DNA of 64,000 bases from CAZGNZ01 sp964527215 (lineage in GTDB: Bacteria; Fidelibacterota; Marinisomatia; SCGC-AAA003-L08; JACNLC01). The stretch spans positions 1-64,000 of the forward strand of contig CAZGNZ010000005.1 in the NCBI GenBank assembly GCA_964527215.1, read 5' to 3'. Positions 55,261 through 63,926 of the stretch are shown here, one piece after another (the stretch's first letter is position 1; each line of letters begins with the position of its first letter). Under the pieces are notes generated by a model. That model ran no database searches. It was not told the origin of the DNA and saw only the letters and a program-made list of their open reading frames with translations. The translations under genes were made by a program, and so were the position numbers.

Positions 55261-57063
55261 CTAATTCCGTTTTGCCTGGACGGGAATCCCTTCCGGTTTC
55301 GCCCGCGGCAGGTGGAATGAAAACGTACTGCCCTCTCCCGGACTGCTTTTTACTGTCACCCTTCCGCTGTGAGACAGAGCAATATGCTTAACGATTGCCA
55401 GTCCCAGACCGGTCCCCCCCTGTTTCCTGCTTCGAGCCTTGTCCACCCGGTAAAACCGTTCAAACAGCCGGGGCAGGTGCTGGGCCGGAATGCCGATTCC
55501 CCAGTCATGGACAGAAACAATGACTTCATTGTTTTCCACACAGGTAACCAGCACATCCTGACCGGGATTGCTGTATTTGATGGCATTGTCCACCAGATTG
55601 GAGGCTGCCTGCTGAAGGAGGAGCACATTCACCGGCGCTTCAATCTCATACGGACAATCCAGACGGACATCCACATCATATTTATCGGCCAGAACCTGAC
55701 AGTTCTGAATTGCTTCTTCCAGGATGGGCTGAATCCGATGATTTTCAAACAGGATCCCATCGCCTTCATTGCGCTGCTCTATTTTTGAAAGCTCCAGCAG
55801 ATCTTCGATGATTGCGTTCAGACGGTCAGTCTGTCTTTCGATGATATTCAGGAACTGAATCACTTTTTCAGTATCGTGCGCCATACCGTCTCGAATGGTT
55901 TCCACGAAACCCTTGATACTGGTGATGGGAGTTTTCAGCTCATGGGAAACATTGGCCACAAATTCCCGGCGCATATTTTCCAGCCTGCGCAGCTCGGTAA
56001 CATCATTCATGACCAGCAGCGTACCCAACTGGACATCATCCGTACCAATGAGGGGGGTGGCAAAAACCTTCAGAACCCGGTCATTGTCATCTGTCAGCGA
56101 AATTTGTTTTTCCAGTTCCTTCTGGCTTTCCAGTGCCCGCAATATGAATTCCTGTACATGCACGTTCACGATGACTTTAAATATAGACTCCCCGCGATTT
56201 TGGGAAGTTTGAATATCCAAAAGCTCAACTGCGGAGTCGTTAATCCGAATAATCAAATTATCATTGTCAACAGCCAGGACGCCTTCTTTCATACTTGACA
56301 GCACAGCATCCTGTTCACTTCGCTGGCGGTTGCTTGTGGAAATTCGACGCTCCAGCTGATCTGCCATCTGATTCAGTGAACTGGCCAGATCCTCGATTTC
56401 CTCTGCCCCTTTCAATTGCAGCGTTTCCCGAAAATCTTCGTTCGCAAAACGTTTGGCTCCCTGCTTCATTTCCTCCAGCGGGGTGCTGATCCTTCTGCTG
56501 ACCCAAAAACTTACCAGCGCTGCAATCAGGGCGATGAAAAAACCGCTGCCAATGATTTTACTCTGCATGGACCAAATCGTGTCTCGCAGCTTTGTGAGCG
56601 GCAGACTGACCCGAATGACGGCAGCTATTTCCCCCTCCTGCATAATGGGTTTTGCCAGATACATCATATCCTGCTGCAGGGTATTGCTGAACCGCATTGA
56701 CTTTCCGGTTTCGCCCAGATAGGCAGTCATGATTTCCGGCCGCTGACCGTGATTGTCCATTTCGGCAGGGTCTTCCCTTGAATCAGCCAGCACCACCCCA
56801 GCCGGATCAATTACCGTAATACGGGTGCCTGTGGAATCCCCCATCTCCTGACATGCCGGGAGCAGCTCATCAGAATGCAGAATCCCTGTTGCCAGTATCT
56901 GATGCCTGATCAGACTGGCTTCGGCATTCAGTTCATTAGAAATGTTGTGAAAATAAAACCGGCGGAGGGTACTGGCAGAAAAAATCCCAAATGCCGATAC
57001 TGCCAGAACCAGAATAATCAGGAAGGGATAGAATATTTGATATATCAGTCTTTTGCGGGTCAT
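55261..57063 (-). CDS. phoR: Phosphate-regulon-type sensor histidine kinase (PhoR-like)
   Basis: A 600-residue membrane kinase: TM1 at about 10-32, an extracytoplasmic sensor region (33-168), TM2 at 170-189, HAMP (190-242), PAS (255-355), HisKA with H374 in NVSHELKTPI, and HATPase with NLVDNAIKYSN, DWGIGIP and GGTGLGLAI. The extracytoplasmic domain is larger than in E. coli PhoR and resembles Gram-positive PhoR or PnpS. It overlaps phoB by ATGA. Assigned to phosphate by its neighbours (PhoB-type partner, Na/Pi carrier, PhoU). Confidence 0.9.
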   Translation of the reverse strand: MTRKRLIYQIFYPFLIILVLAVSAFGIFSASTLRRFYFHNISNELNAEASLIRHQILATGILHSDELLPACQEMGDSTGTRITVIDPAGVVLADSREDPAEMDNHGQRPEIMTAYLGETGKSMRFSNTLQQDMMYLAKPIMQEGEIAAVIRVSLPLTKLRDTIWSMQSKIIGSGFFIALIAALVSFWVSRRISTPLEEMKQGAKRFANEDFRETLQLKGAEEIEDLASSLNQMADQLERRISTSNRQRSEQDAVLSSMKEGVLAVDNDNLIIRINDSAVELLDIQTSQNRGESIFKVIVNVHVQEFILRALESQKELEKQISLTDDNDRVLKVFATPLIGTDDVQLGTLLVMNDVTELRRLENMRREFVANVSHELKTPITSIKGFVETIRDGMAHDTEKVIQFLNIIERQTDRLNAIIEDLLELSKIEQRNEGDGILFENHRIQPILEEAIQNCQVLADKYDVDVRLDCPYEIEAPVNVLLLQQAASNLVDNAIKYSNPGQDVLVTCVENNEVIVSVHDWGIGIPAQHLPRLFERFYRVDKARSRKQGGTGLGLAIVKHIALSHSGRVTVKSSPGEGSTFSFHLPRAKPEGIPVQAKRN

Positions 57064-57767
57064 TCTTCCTTCAGACGATAGCCGACCCCTCGAACAGTTT
57101 TGATGTACTTACCGGAATCACCCAGTTTTTTTCGCAGACCGACAATCTGGAAATCAACAGACCGATCAGTTACCGGATAGTTTTCTCCGCGTACTTCATC
57201 AACGATTTTGCTGCGGGAAAACACCAGTCCTGGATGTCGAATCATCAGATGCAGAATCTCAAACTCGGAATATGTCAAATCTACTGCGGATCCTTTTACA
57301 GTCACTTCACGACGCCCCGGATTTAGACGGATATCCTGAAAGCCAATCTCAGCGGATACTTCCGTGACATCCGCATGCCGTCTTAAAACCGCTTTGATTC
57401 GCGCGATCAGTTCTTTGGGACTGAAAGGTTTCTTGACATAATCGTCAGCACCCAGTTCCAGACCCCGAACAATATCAGCCTCATCCACTTTGGCAGTCAA
57501 AATTACCACCGGAATGACGGCAGTGCCCTTATCCCCTTTCAGCAGTTTGCAGACATCCAGACCGTCAATCCCCGGAAGCATGATATCCAGCAGGATCAAA
57601 TCCGGTTTTTCCTTCCGGGCCAGCTTCAGTCCTTTTTCACCGCTCATCGCAATAGAGGTGCGAAATCCGTTTCTTTCCAGATTAAACTGAATCAGTTCAA
57701 GAATATCTTCTTCATCTTCAACGATTAGAATATGATATTTTCCGGGATCAATAATGGTGTTTTCCAT
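57060..57767 (-). CDS. phoB: Winged-helix response regulator (PhoB-like)
   Basis: An OmpR/PhoB-family regulator of 235 residues. The receiver has acidic pocket VEDEED (16-21), phosphoacceptor D61 in LLDIMLPG and K in VKKPFSPKEL. The C-terminal winged helix contains LTYSEFEILHLMIRHPGLVFSR and ends TVRGVGYRLKEE. Partner of the overlapping phoR. ATTAG repeats 11 bp apart lie 23-38 bases upstream of ATG 57767, suggesting autoregulation. Confidence 0.92.
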   Translation of the reverse strand: MENTIIDPGKYHILIVEDEEDILELIQFNLERNGFRTSIAMSGEKGLKLARKEKPDLILLDIMLPGIDGLDVCKLLKGDKGTAVIPVVILTAKVDEADIVRGLELGADDYVKKPFSPKELIARIKAVLRRHADVTEVSAEIGFQDIRLNPGRREVTVKGSAVDLTYSEFEILHLMIRHPGLVFSRSKIVDEVRGENYPVTDRSVDFQIVGLRKKLGDSGKYIKTVRGVGYRLKEE

Positions 57768-57789
57768 AGCGGAAAATTACGGGAAAATT

Positions 57790-57805
57790 ATTAGCAAATA
57801 ATTAG
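57790..57805 (-). promoter_or_regulatory. Candidate Pho box upstream of phoB (two 11-bp-spaced CTAAT units)
   Basis: On the minus strand CTAATTATTTGCTAATA: two CTAAT units starting exactly 11 bases apart. The pattern CTAAYW-N5-CTAAYA is shared with the site upstream of the TonB-dependent receptor at 52912-52939. Only two units and an A+T-rich setting, so weaker evidence. Confidence 0.4.
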
Positions 57806-57918
57806 GTTTCGCATCTTTGGACAATGTGTTTCCGGCAATTCAGCGTTCCGGCAGGGACGCATGCATATTGCATATTTTTGTTTCCCCGTAAAATTACATC
57901 CTTTATTCAAACGCAGAC

Positions 57919-58686
57919 TTAATTATTCCGGTCCCAGTTCCAGACCAGATCCACCACCGGTACAAGATACCACTGAGTTCCCCACGGGTACTCACCCCAG
58001 GACAGTTTGTACCCCGATTCAATGGACAGCTTTCTGCTGATTCGTCTGGCAAAGAGAAGTTTATGTTCAAAAAACCGGTCATCATCCATTCCGGGAATCA
58101 CGAAAAAATCCCCATCTGCCAGCAGCTGCCATTTATTGCTGAGAGCATATCTCCCATCCAGCCCCATATTCAAGGCCCAGCCATTCATCAGGGTCAGGAT
58201 TCTCGGGTATGCCATGGGATAATCAACGGTCAGCCGTTCATCCATTTGTTTCCCGCCCAGACAGGCGGTGATTCCCATTTTGCCTGTTACCAGCCAGCTT
58301 GACTGTTTTATACTCATCAGCAGTTCACTTCTGAACAGCATCATCTGCGGAATATCATCAATATCCGGATCATCTGCCAGAATGCCCAGTGTTCCTTCCT
58401 TCTGAATCAGATTCAGCAGCAGTGTCGGATAGGCTGCCGTCCCTCTGACACTGAGGGCTCGGTTTTCACTCTGTCGTATCTTCATTTTCAGGCATGCATT
58501 GGGATACAATGGGAAAAACCAGGCCAGGGTGGAAAGTTCATATTTCTCGTTCAGACCATAACGTTTGGGCTGAAACAGACCGGCAGTTCGTTCACCGTCT
58601 TTGAGCAGAAATGCCGATTCAGCTGGAGCATATCCCTGGGCTGTCAGGTGTAAAACCATCATAATACCTATTGCGAGAAATTTCAT
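57919..58686 (-). CDS. Exported protein of unknown function, probably small outer-membrane barrel
   Basis: About 255 residues from ATG 58686, which has GGAAGGTGG upstream and begins a signal peptide (MKFLAIGIMMVLHLTAQGYA); a longer in-frame start at 58764 has no signal-like sequence. The body alternates polar and aromatic residues (YELSTLAWFFPLYPN, GTQWYLVPVVDLVWNWD) as in outer-membrane beta-barrels. It overlaps the EEP-family gene by ATGA, so the two are coupled. I do not recognise a family. Confidence 0.72.
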   Translation of the reverse strand: MKFLAIGIMMVLHLTAQGYAPAESAFLLKDGERTAGLFQPKRYGLNEKYELSTLAWFFPLYPNACLKMKIRQSENRALSVRGTAAYPTLLLNLIQKEGTLGILADDPDIDDIPQMMLFRSELLMSIKQSSWLVTGKMGITACLGGKQMDERLTVDYPMAYPRILTLMNGWALNMGLDGRYALSNKWQLLADGDFFVIPGMDDDRFFEHKLLFARRISRKLSIESGYKLSWGEYPWGTQWYLVPVVDLVWNWDRNN

Positions 58687-59780
58687 TGCACGACCACCTT
58701 CCCACTCACAGGTGCATGATCGGAGAGATAAAGGGTCCACGAATGTACCAGCGGCTCCTGCCACGCAGCAATATTGGTAAACAAGTAATCCAGTTTCCTC
58801 GACCAGCTACCGCCGTTATCTGGATGTTGTACCGTATGAGTGTAGAACTCGGACTGCATCCATTCCATTGTGCCGTAGGCCATGAGGGTGATTGCCGGAT
58901 AATATCCGCTCTCAGGATTCAGCTCGACGTAGAAATCCTCAATCCAGCCTTCAGCAATTTCTTCAGTATAATCATCCGCCTGAAAATCCTCGTCCTCACA
59001 AATGGAATCCGGAAAATCATGCTGTTTCACGGATCCCGGGGGGATGGTATTGAAATCACCGCCCGCCACAAACGGCTCGTCTGCAAGATGCAGAGCATCC
59101 ATCTCCGCTTTCAAACGATCCAGCTGTTTATGTTTGGTGCCGTCCTGCGAAAAGGCGGATGTGTGAATGTTTAAAACCCACAAATCATTCGTACCAGGAA
59201 GATCCACCTTCGTTTTCAGAATATTTCGCTTCAGATAGAACATTTTGGTGAGGGCATCCTGATCGGTTCGCAGATCCAGCGCGATCCGGTCGGCAGACTG
59301 GAACGGCCAGCGGGAAAGAACGGCATTGCCCGAATCCACCGGTCCGATACCGTCGGACGGCACATACTGGTTCAGCCACTGCGAGGCATAAACACCAAAA
59401 TTCAGATCAGTGTTGTCAAGCAGCCACTGCACCTGATCCACATAGGCGCAGCGCTTGGACTGGACATCCGCTTCCTGCAGCAGGAGAATGTCCGGCTGAA
59501 ATTGGTTAATAAATTCCGCCAGTCCCTGAAGATTGCTCAGCACTTCCGATTCGGTCATCAGTACCCGGTCTCCATGGCAGTCAAACCAGAAATCAATGCG
59601 GCCGCCGCCGAATTTGATATTCCAGGTCATCACTTTAACGATGGATACGGATTCCGGTGCAGATGTCAGCTGACCTGCCTCGTACCAGAGGACCTCATCA
59701 ATATCACTGTAGTGTTCCCCGAATGGATCGCATCCTGAAAACAGGATCAGACAAATAACAATAAGCAGTTTGTTGCGCAT
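58683..59780 (-). CDS. Lipoprotein endonuclease/exonuclease/phosphatase-family hydrolase
   Basis: About 365 residues. A lipoprotein signal (MRNKLLIVICLILFSGC, lipobox LFSGC) starts at ATG 59780. The EEP fold motifs are present in order: MTWNIKFGG near 50, LLLQEADV near 95, IHTSAF, GGDFNT near 245, and the C-terminal YLSDHAPVSG. Family members cleave DNA, phospholipids, sphingomyelin or inositol phosphates. Located close to the Pho genes and anchored in the envelope, it could release phosphate from organic substrates, but no Pho box was seen before it. Confidence 0.85.
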   Translation of the reverse strand: MRNKLLIVICLILFSGCDPFGEHYSDIDEVLWYEAGQLTSAPESVSIVKVMTWNIKFGGGRIDFWFDCHGDRVLMTESEVLSNLQGLAEFINQFQPDILLLQEADVQSKRCAYVDQVQWLLDNTDLNFGVYASQWLNQYVPSDGIGPVDSGNAVLSRWPFQSADRIALDLRTDQDALTKMFYLKRNILKTKVDLPGTNDLWVLNIHTSAFSQDGTKHKQLDRLKAEMDALHLADEPFVAGGDFNTIPPGSVKQHDFPDSICEDEDFQADDYTEEIAEGWIEDFYVELNPESGYYPAITLMAYGTMEWMQSEFYTHTVQHPDNGGSWSRKLDYLFTNIAAWQEPLVHSWTLYLSDHAPVSGKVVVQ

Positions 59781-59863
59781 GTTTCCTCGATTCCCGGACA
59801 GCGGCAAACCAGTCTCCTCAATCGGATTTTGTCTGCCGGGGGGACTGTCCGGTGGTCATTTTA

Positions 59864-60970
59864 TTAGAATTTGTAATATACAGCGAAAAACGGCTGCTGG
59901 AAATGCAGTCCGAACCGCAGTTTTTCATTATAGGCGTACAGAAATCCAAAATCAAAATGAATATCCGTATTGGTGTCTTCGTTTTCCTCCCTGTTGATAA
60001 AGGGAGCGTAATACGGATCATAAGCCAGTTCGAACAGCAGTTTCAAATTCCGGCGGGCATCCACGTCAATTCCGGCAAAAACGCGCGTCATCAGGTCTTC
60101 ATCCGGATAATATGTGAGGACGGATCCAAAATTGTAATTGATACGGCCTTGTCCTGATTTCCTTACTTTGGACAAAGTGTAGGCAGCAAAAACCTCATAC
60201 CAGAGTTCGTCTCCGTCATCTATTGCATCCTCCAGCTCACCGTATTCATCCATTTCTGCTCCGATACGCACCCAGCTGAGTTCCATATCACCGAATTCAT
60301 TCTCCACCTCGATCAATTCATGCTTGTCGGGCAGACCCCGCGTATGGATGTGCCCTCCGATAGATGCAGCATTGATGGTTCCCACATCTCCCTGATAATA
60401 CAGCATATATTTTGGGCGGAAGTTCAAACTTCCGAAAAAATAGTCTGACCATTTTGAAGAAACCTGAAACCGCCCCGTAATTCCATAAGCCCAGGACAGC
60501 CCGCTCAAATACAACTGGTTTTCATACAGGGTGAATCCGACCGGGTCAAACCAGAGATCAATCAGACGCTCATCGCCGAAGTACCAGCGGGAATTCTCAT
60601 CCTTTGTTTTGGTAAACGGTTCATCCTCACGCCTGAAATCAATGGATTCAATATCAGTCTTCCAAACGGTAATTTCGCCAAACTGGGTAAGCAGCCGGAA
60701 AGCATCATCTCCTTCTTCAATGACAGCACCCTTGATAATATCGCCGTTCAGAAGGAGCAGTTTGACTTCATCTTCCCGAATTTCTGTTTTATTGAAAGTG
60801 ACAACACCAAAACTGGTTTGAACAGTATACTTCCCATCTTCATCGATGGAAATAACTTCACCCGTAACACGCTCACCGGATTTAAGATAGAATGTACGTT
60901 CCGCAGATTCACTGGCCATGAGGGCAGTACTGAAAATGATGATCAGGGAAAAAACCGTTATTAACTTCAT
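59864..60970 (-). CDS. Exported DUF481-like outer-membrane protein with N-terminal Sm-like/SH3-like repeats
   Basis: About 368 residues from ATG 60970, preceded by a strong AAAGGAG. A signal peptide (1-18) is followed by two short beta modules (FYLKSGERVTGEVISID and LLLLNGDIIKGAVIEE), like those that precede DUF481 barrels. The C-terminal half (~170-368) is strand-rich with aromatic alternation and ends AVYYKF, a terminal Phe typical of outer-membrane barrels. Function unknown. The divergent biotin carboxylase gene starts 113 bases away. Confidence 0.78.
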   Translation of the reverse strand: MKLITVFSLIIIFSTALMASESAERTFYLKSGERVTGEVISIDEDGKYTVQTSFGVVTFNKTEIREDEVKLLLLNGDIIKGAVIEEGDDAFRLLTQFGEITVWKTDIESIDFRREDEPFTKTKDENSRWYFGDERLIDLWFDPVGFTLYENQLYLSGLSWAYGITGRFQVSSKWSDYFFGSLNFRPKYMLYYQGDVGTINAASIGGHIHTRGLPDKHELIEVENEFGDMELSWVRIGAEMDEYGELEDAIDDGDELWYEVFAAYTLSKVRKSGQGRINYNFGSVLTYYPDEDLMTRVFAGIDVDARRNLKLLFELAYDPYYAPFINREENEDTNTDIHFDFGFLYAYNEKLRFGLHFQQPFFAVYYKF

Positions 60971-61083
60971 AATATCTCCTTTCAAAGGATTTGGACAGGC
61001 TTGAATATACGGTTTTTTAACGATTGTTTTCTGATCCATTTGTCCGTTTCCTGTTCATGCATTTTTGATGTAATTTCATTTAT

Positions 61084-62589
61084 ATGATTAATAAAATTTT
61101 AATAGCGAATCGCGGTGAAATCGCCATTCGGGTGATTCGTACCTGCCGCGAAATGGGAATTCGTACTGTTGCAATATACTCCGATGCTGATCGAACAGCC
61201 CCTCATGTACTGAAGGCCACAGAGGCGTATCGACTGGGGCCGGCACCATCCACGGAATCATACCTGAATGTGGACCGTATCCTGGAAATCATTCGGGAAT
61301 CCGGAGCTGATGCCGTTCATCCAGGCTATGGATTTCTGTCTGAAAATGCCGCATTTGCCCGGTCGCTCAGAAAGGCAGGCATAGTCTGGATTGGTCCGCC
61401 GGCAGATGTCATCGAGACCATGGGGGATAAAATGGCCGCTCGCCAGCTGGCGGAAAAAGTGTCGGCTCCCATTGTACCGGGAACCACAGAACCCATCACA
61501 GATCCTGAAACTGCCCGGGCAGTGGCGACATCCATTGGGTATCCGGTTCTAGTGAAGGCAGCCGGAGGAGGAGGAGGCAAGGGAATGCGGATTGTCCGTG
61601 AACCGGCGGCCCTTGCAGATGCGTTTGAACGGGCCCGTTCGGAAGCCGGTAAAGCATTTTCTGATGACCGAATCTATATCGAGAAATACCTGGAAGAACC
61701 TCATCATATTGAAATTCAGGTGTTTGCAGATGATCATGGAAATGTGGTTCACCTGGGAGAAAGGGAATGTTCCATACAGCGCAGATATCAGAAAATTATC
61801 GAGGAAACCCCTTCACCGTTTATTGATGACAATCTGCGGACGCAGCTGTGCCGTTCCGCTGTGGAAATCACCAAAGCGTGCGGTTATGTCGGGGCCGGTA
61901 CTGTTGAGTTCCTGGTTGACAAACACTTCGGATACTATTTTCTGGAGATGAATACCCGTCTGCAGGTTGAACATCCCATCACGGAAATGGTCACAGGTCT
62001 GGATCTGGTAAAAGAACAGATTCGAGTGTCGGAAGGTGCTGAACTCTCAGTGAGTCAGAATGATATTCGCAATTCGGGACATGCAGTAGAATGCCGGATT
62101 TATGCGGAGAACGGGTTTAACAATTTTTCGCCGTCCATCGGAGATATTCAGCAGCTGGAGTTTCCGCTTGGCTATGGTGTCCGGATGGATGAAGGCATCC
62201 GTGCCGGTCAGTCCATTACTCCTTATTACGATCCGCTGCTTGGTAAGCTGATTACATGGGGAAATGATCGTGCGCAAGCGCTTCAGCGAATGGTTCGGGC
62301 ACTGAAGGAATTTCACATCGTAGGCATCAACACCACCATTCCATTCTGTCTTCAAATGATCAGTCATTCAACTTTTCAGGAAGGGCATTACTCTACCAAA
62401 ACGCTGGATGAAATCAAGGATGAGCTGTTGAATCATTTGAGAATTCAGTCACACACCCATTCCCTGGCTGCCGGCATCGCAGCTGTCCATAAAACGATTT
62501 CCACGCAGCGTTCCCATCAAAAAACGGATTCTTCACACACTCCCGTTTCCCAATGGGTGAATATTGGCCGGAAGGATAATCTGCGATGA
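61084..62589 (+). CDS. Biotin carboxylase subunit (AccC/PccA-type)
   Basis: ATP-dependent carboxylation of biotin on a carrier protein, 501 residues, longer than AccC (~450) by a C-terminal tail. ILIANRGEIAIRVIRTC is the N-terminal signature; the ATP-grasp glycine loop KAAGGGGGKGMRIV is near 160, HIEIQVFAD, ECSIQRRYQK, EMNTRLQVEHPITE follow. The downstream biotin carrier gene overlaps by ATGA. With a probable methylmalonyl-CoA mutase start at 63927, propionyl-CoA carboxylase is a likelier setting than acetyl-CoA carboxylase, but no carboxyltransferase gene is in the window. Confidence 0.92.
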   Translation: MINKILIANRGEIAIRVIRTCREMGIRTVAIYSDADRTAPHVLKATEAYRLGPAPSTESYLNVDRILEIIRESGADAVHPGYGFLSENAAFARSLRKAGIVWIGPPADVIETMGDKMAARQLAEKVSAPIVPGTTEPITDPETARAVATSIGYPVLVKAAGGGGGKGMRIVREPAALADAFERARSEAGKAFSDDRIYIEKYLEEPHHIEIQVFADDHGNVVHLGERECSIQRRYQKIIEETPSPFIDDNLRTQLCRSAVEITKACGYVGAGTVEFLVDKHFGYYFLEMNTRLQVEHPITEMVTGLDLVKEQIRVSEGAELSVSQNDIRNSGHAVECRIYAENGFNNFSPSIGDIQQLEFPLGYGVRMDEGIRAGQSITPYYDPLLGKLITWGNDRAQALQRMVRALKEFHIVGINTTIPFCLQMISHSTFQEGHYSTKTLDEIKDELLNHLRIQSHTHSLAAGIAAVHKTISTQRSHQKTDSSHTPVSQWVNIGRKDNLR

Positions 62590-63101
62590 AATTCCAGACA
62601 CAATTCAATAATCAGACGCTGGAATTTGATGTTTCCCAGGACAGTCACGGCATCACGGTAAAAATGGAAAACCAGCAGCTGAAAGCTGACTTCATCCAGC
62701 TGACATCCAATTCCTATTCCCTGCTGCTGGACGGACATTCTCATTTTCTGCATATTACAGGCGAAGACGGCCGTCTGGAAGTCACTGTGGATCAGCATAC
62801 CAATCAGATCACTGTCCTGGATGAAACCCAGATTCTGCTTGAACAGATCGGTATGGCTGACATTGATGAAGAAGGTCTGGGAGTGGTTCATGCGCCAATT
62901 CCCGGGCTGGTAACCCAGATTCTGGTATCTGTCGGGGATAAAATCCGAAAAGGCGACAAAGTATGCATACTGGAAGCAATGAAAATGGAAAATGAAATTT
63001 TTGCACCGGTTGACGGGATTTTGAAAATCATTCATACTTCTGCTGGAAATGCACTTGAAAAGGGCGACATCATACTTGAAATTGCTGACAGCATGGAGTA
63101 G
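62586..63101 (+). CDS. Biotin carboxyl carrier protein
   Basis: A 171-residue carrier. Residues 98-170 form a biotinyl domain with HAPIPGLVTQILVSVGDKI and the biotinylation site K133 in EAMKMENE. The N-terminal ~90 residues resemble the acyl-CoA carboxylase carrier domain of pyruvate/propionyl carboxylases rather than AccB of E. coli, lacking a Pro/Ala linker. It is translationally coupled to the biotin carboxylase gene. Confidence 0.92.
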   Translation: MKFQTQFNNQTLEFDVSQDSHGITVKMENQQLKADFIQLTSNSYSLLLDGHSHFLHITGEDGRLEVTVDQHTNQITVLDETQILLEQIGMADIDEEGLGVVHAPIPGLVTQILVSVGDKIRKGDKVCILEAMKMENEIFAPVDGILKIIHTSAGNALEKGDIILEIADSME

Positions 63102-63189
63102 GTGATGGGTTTACGGCTGTCCCGGTCGTGTACAGAAAATCGGGATGGATTGTTGGTTTTTTTATAAATTAATTCAGGAGAATCATTGT

Positions 63190-63918
63190 ATGGCTGGATG
63201 GGGCAAATGGCTCTGGGGCGGAGTCGGCTGGGCAATCGGCGGACCGCTGGGCGGTATTCTCGGCTTTGCACTCGGGAAGATGGCTGAAGATAAAAACGAA
63301 GGCTACACAGCCTATGAGGATGCATCCCGCCAGACCAGACCTGGTGATTTCGGACTGTCTCTGCTGGTCCTTTTCGGTGCGGTGATGAAGGCGGATGACA
63401 AGGTGCTGAAATCCGAGCTGGAATATGTGAAAAAATTTCTGGTGGATCAGTTTGGAGTAGAATATGCCAGACACCGCATCCTGCTGTTTCGTGAAATTAT
63501 CAAGCAGGATTATCCCCTGAGAGATGTCTGTCTGCAGATCAAAAACAATATGGATCATTCTTCCAGACTGGAGCTGCTGCATGTGCTTTTTGGTCTCTCC
63601 CAGGCGGATGGTGAAATCCACGAAAGTGAAATAGAAGTCATTGCCCGCATTGCCGGATTTCTGGGCATCAGTGCAAAAGACTATGGATCCATCAAAGCAA
63701 TGTTTACCAGCGAACCCCGGGCGTCTTACAAAATTCTGGAGATTGAGGAATCCGCCGCTGATGCCGAAATAAAGAAAGCCTACCGCCGAATGGCTGCCAA
63801 GTACCATCCCGACAAGGTTGCACATCTGGGCGAAGACTTCCAGAAAACAGCGGAAGCCAAATTCAAAAAAGTGAATGAAGCCTATCAGCAGATTAAACAG
63901 GAGCGCGGTTTCGCGTAG
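63190..63918 (+). CDS. TerB-DnaJ domain protein (DjlA-like)
   Basis: A 242-residue protein from ATG 63190 (AGGAG nine bases upstream). A glycine-rich N-terminal hydrophobic segment (GGVGWAIGGPLGGILGFALG) may anchor it in the membrane. A TerB-like helical domain (about 40-165) is followed by a C-terminal J domain (175-242) with the HPD motif in KYHPDKVAHLG, so it can stimulate DnaK. The order matches DjlA. Its placement between carboxylase and mutase genes is probably not functional. Confidence 0.9.
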   Translation: MAGWGKWLWGGVGWAIGGPLGGILGFALGKMAEDKNEGYTAYEDASRQTRPGDFGLSLLVLFGAVMKADDKVLKSELEYVKKFLVDQFGVEYARHRILLFREIIKQDYPLRDVCLQIKNNMDHSSRLELLHVLFGLSQADGEIHESEIEVIARIAGFLGISAKDYGSIKAMFTSEPRASYKILEIEESAADAEIKKAYRRMAAKYHPDKVAHLGEDFQKTAEAKFKKVNEAYQQIKQERGFA

Positions 63919-63926
63919 GGAATGAT

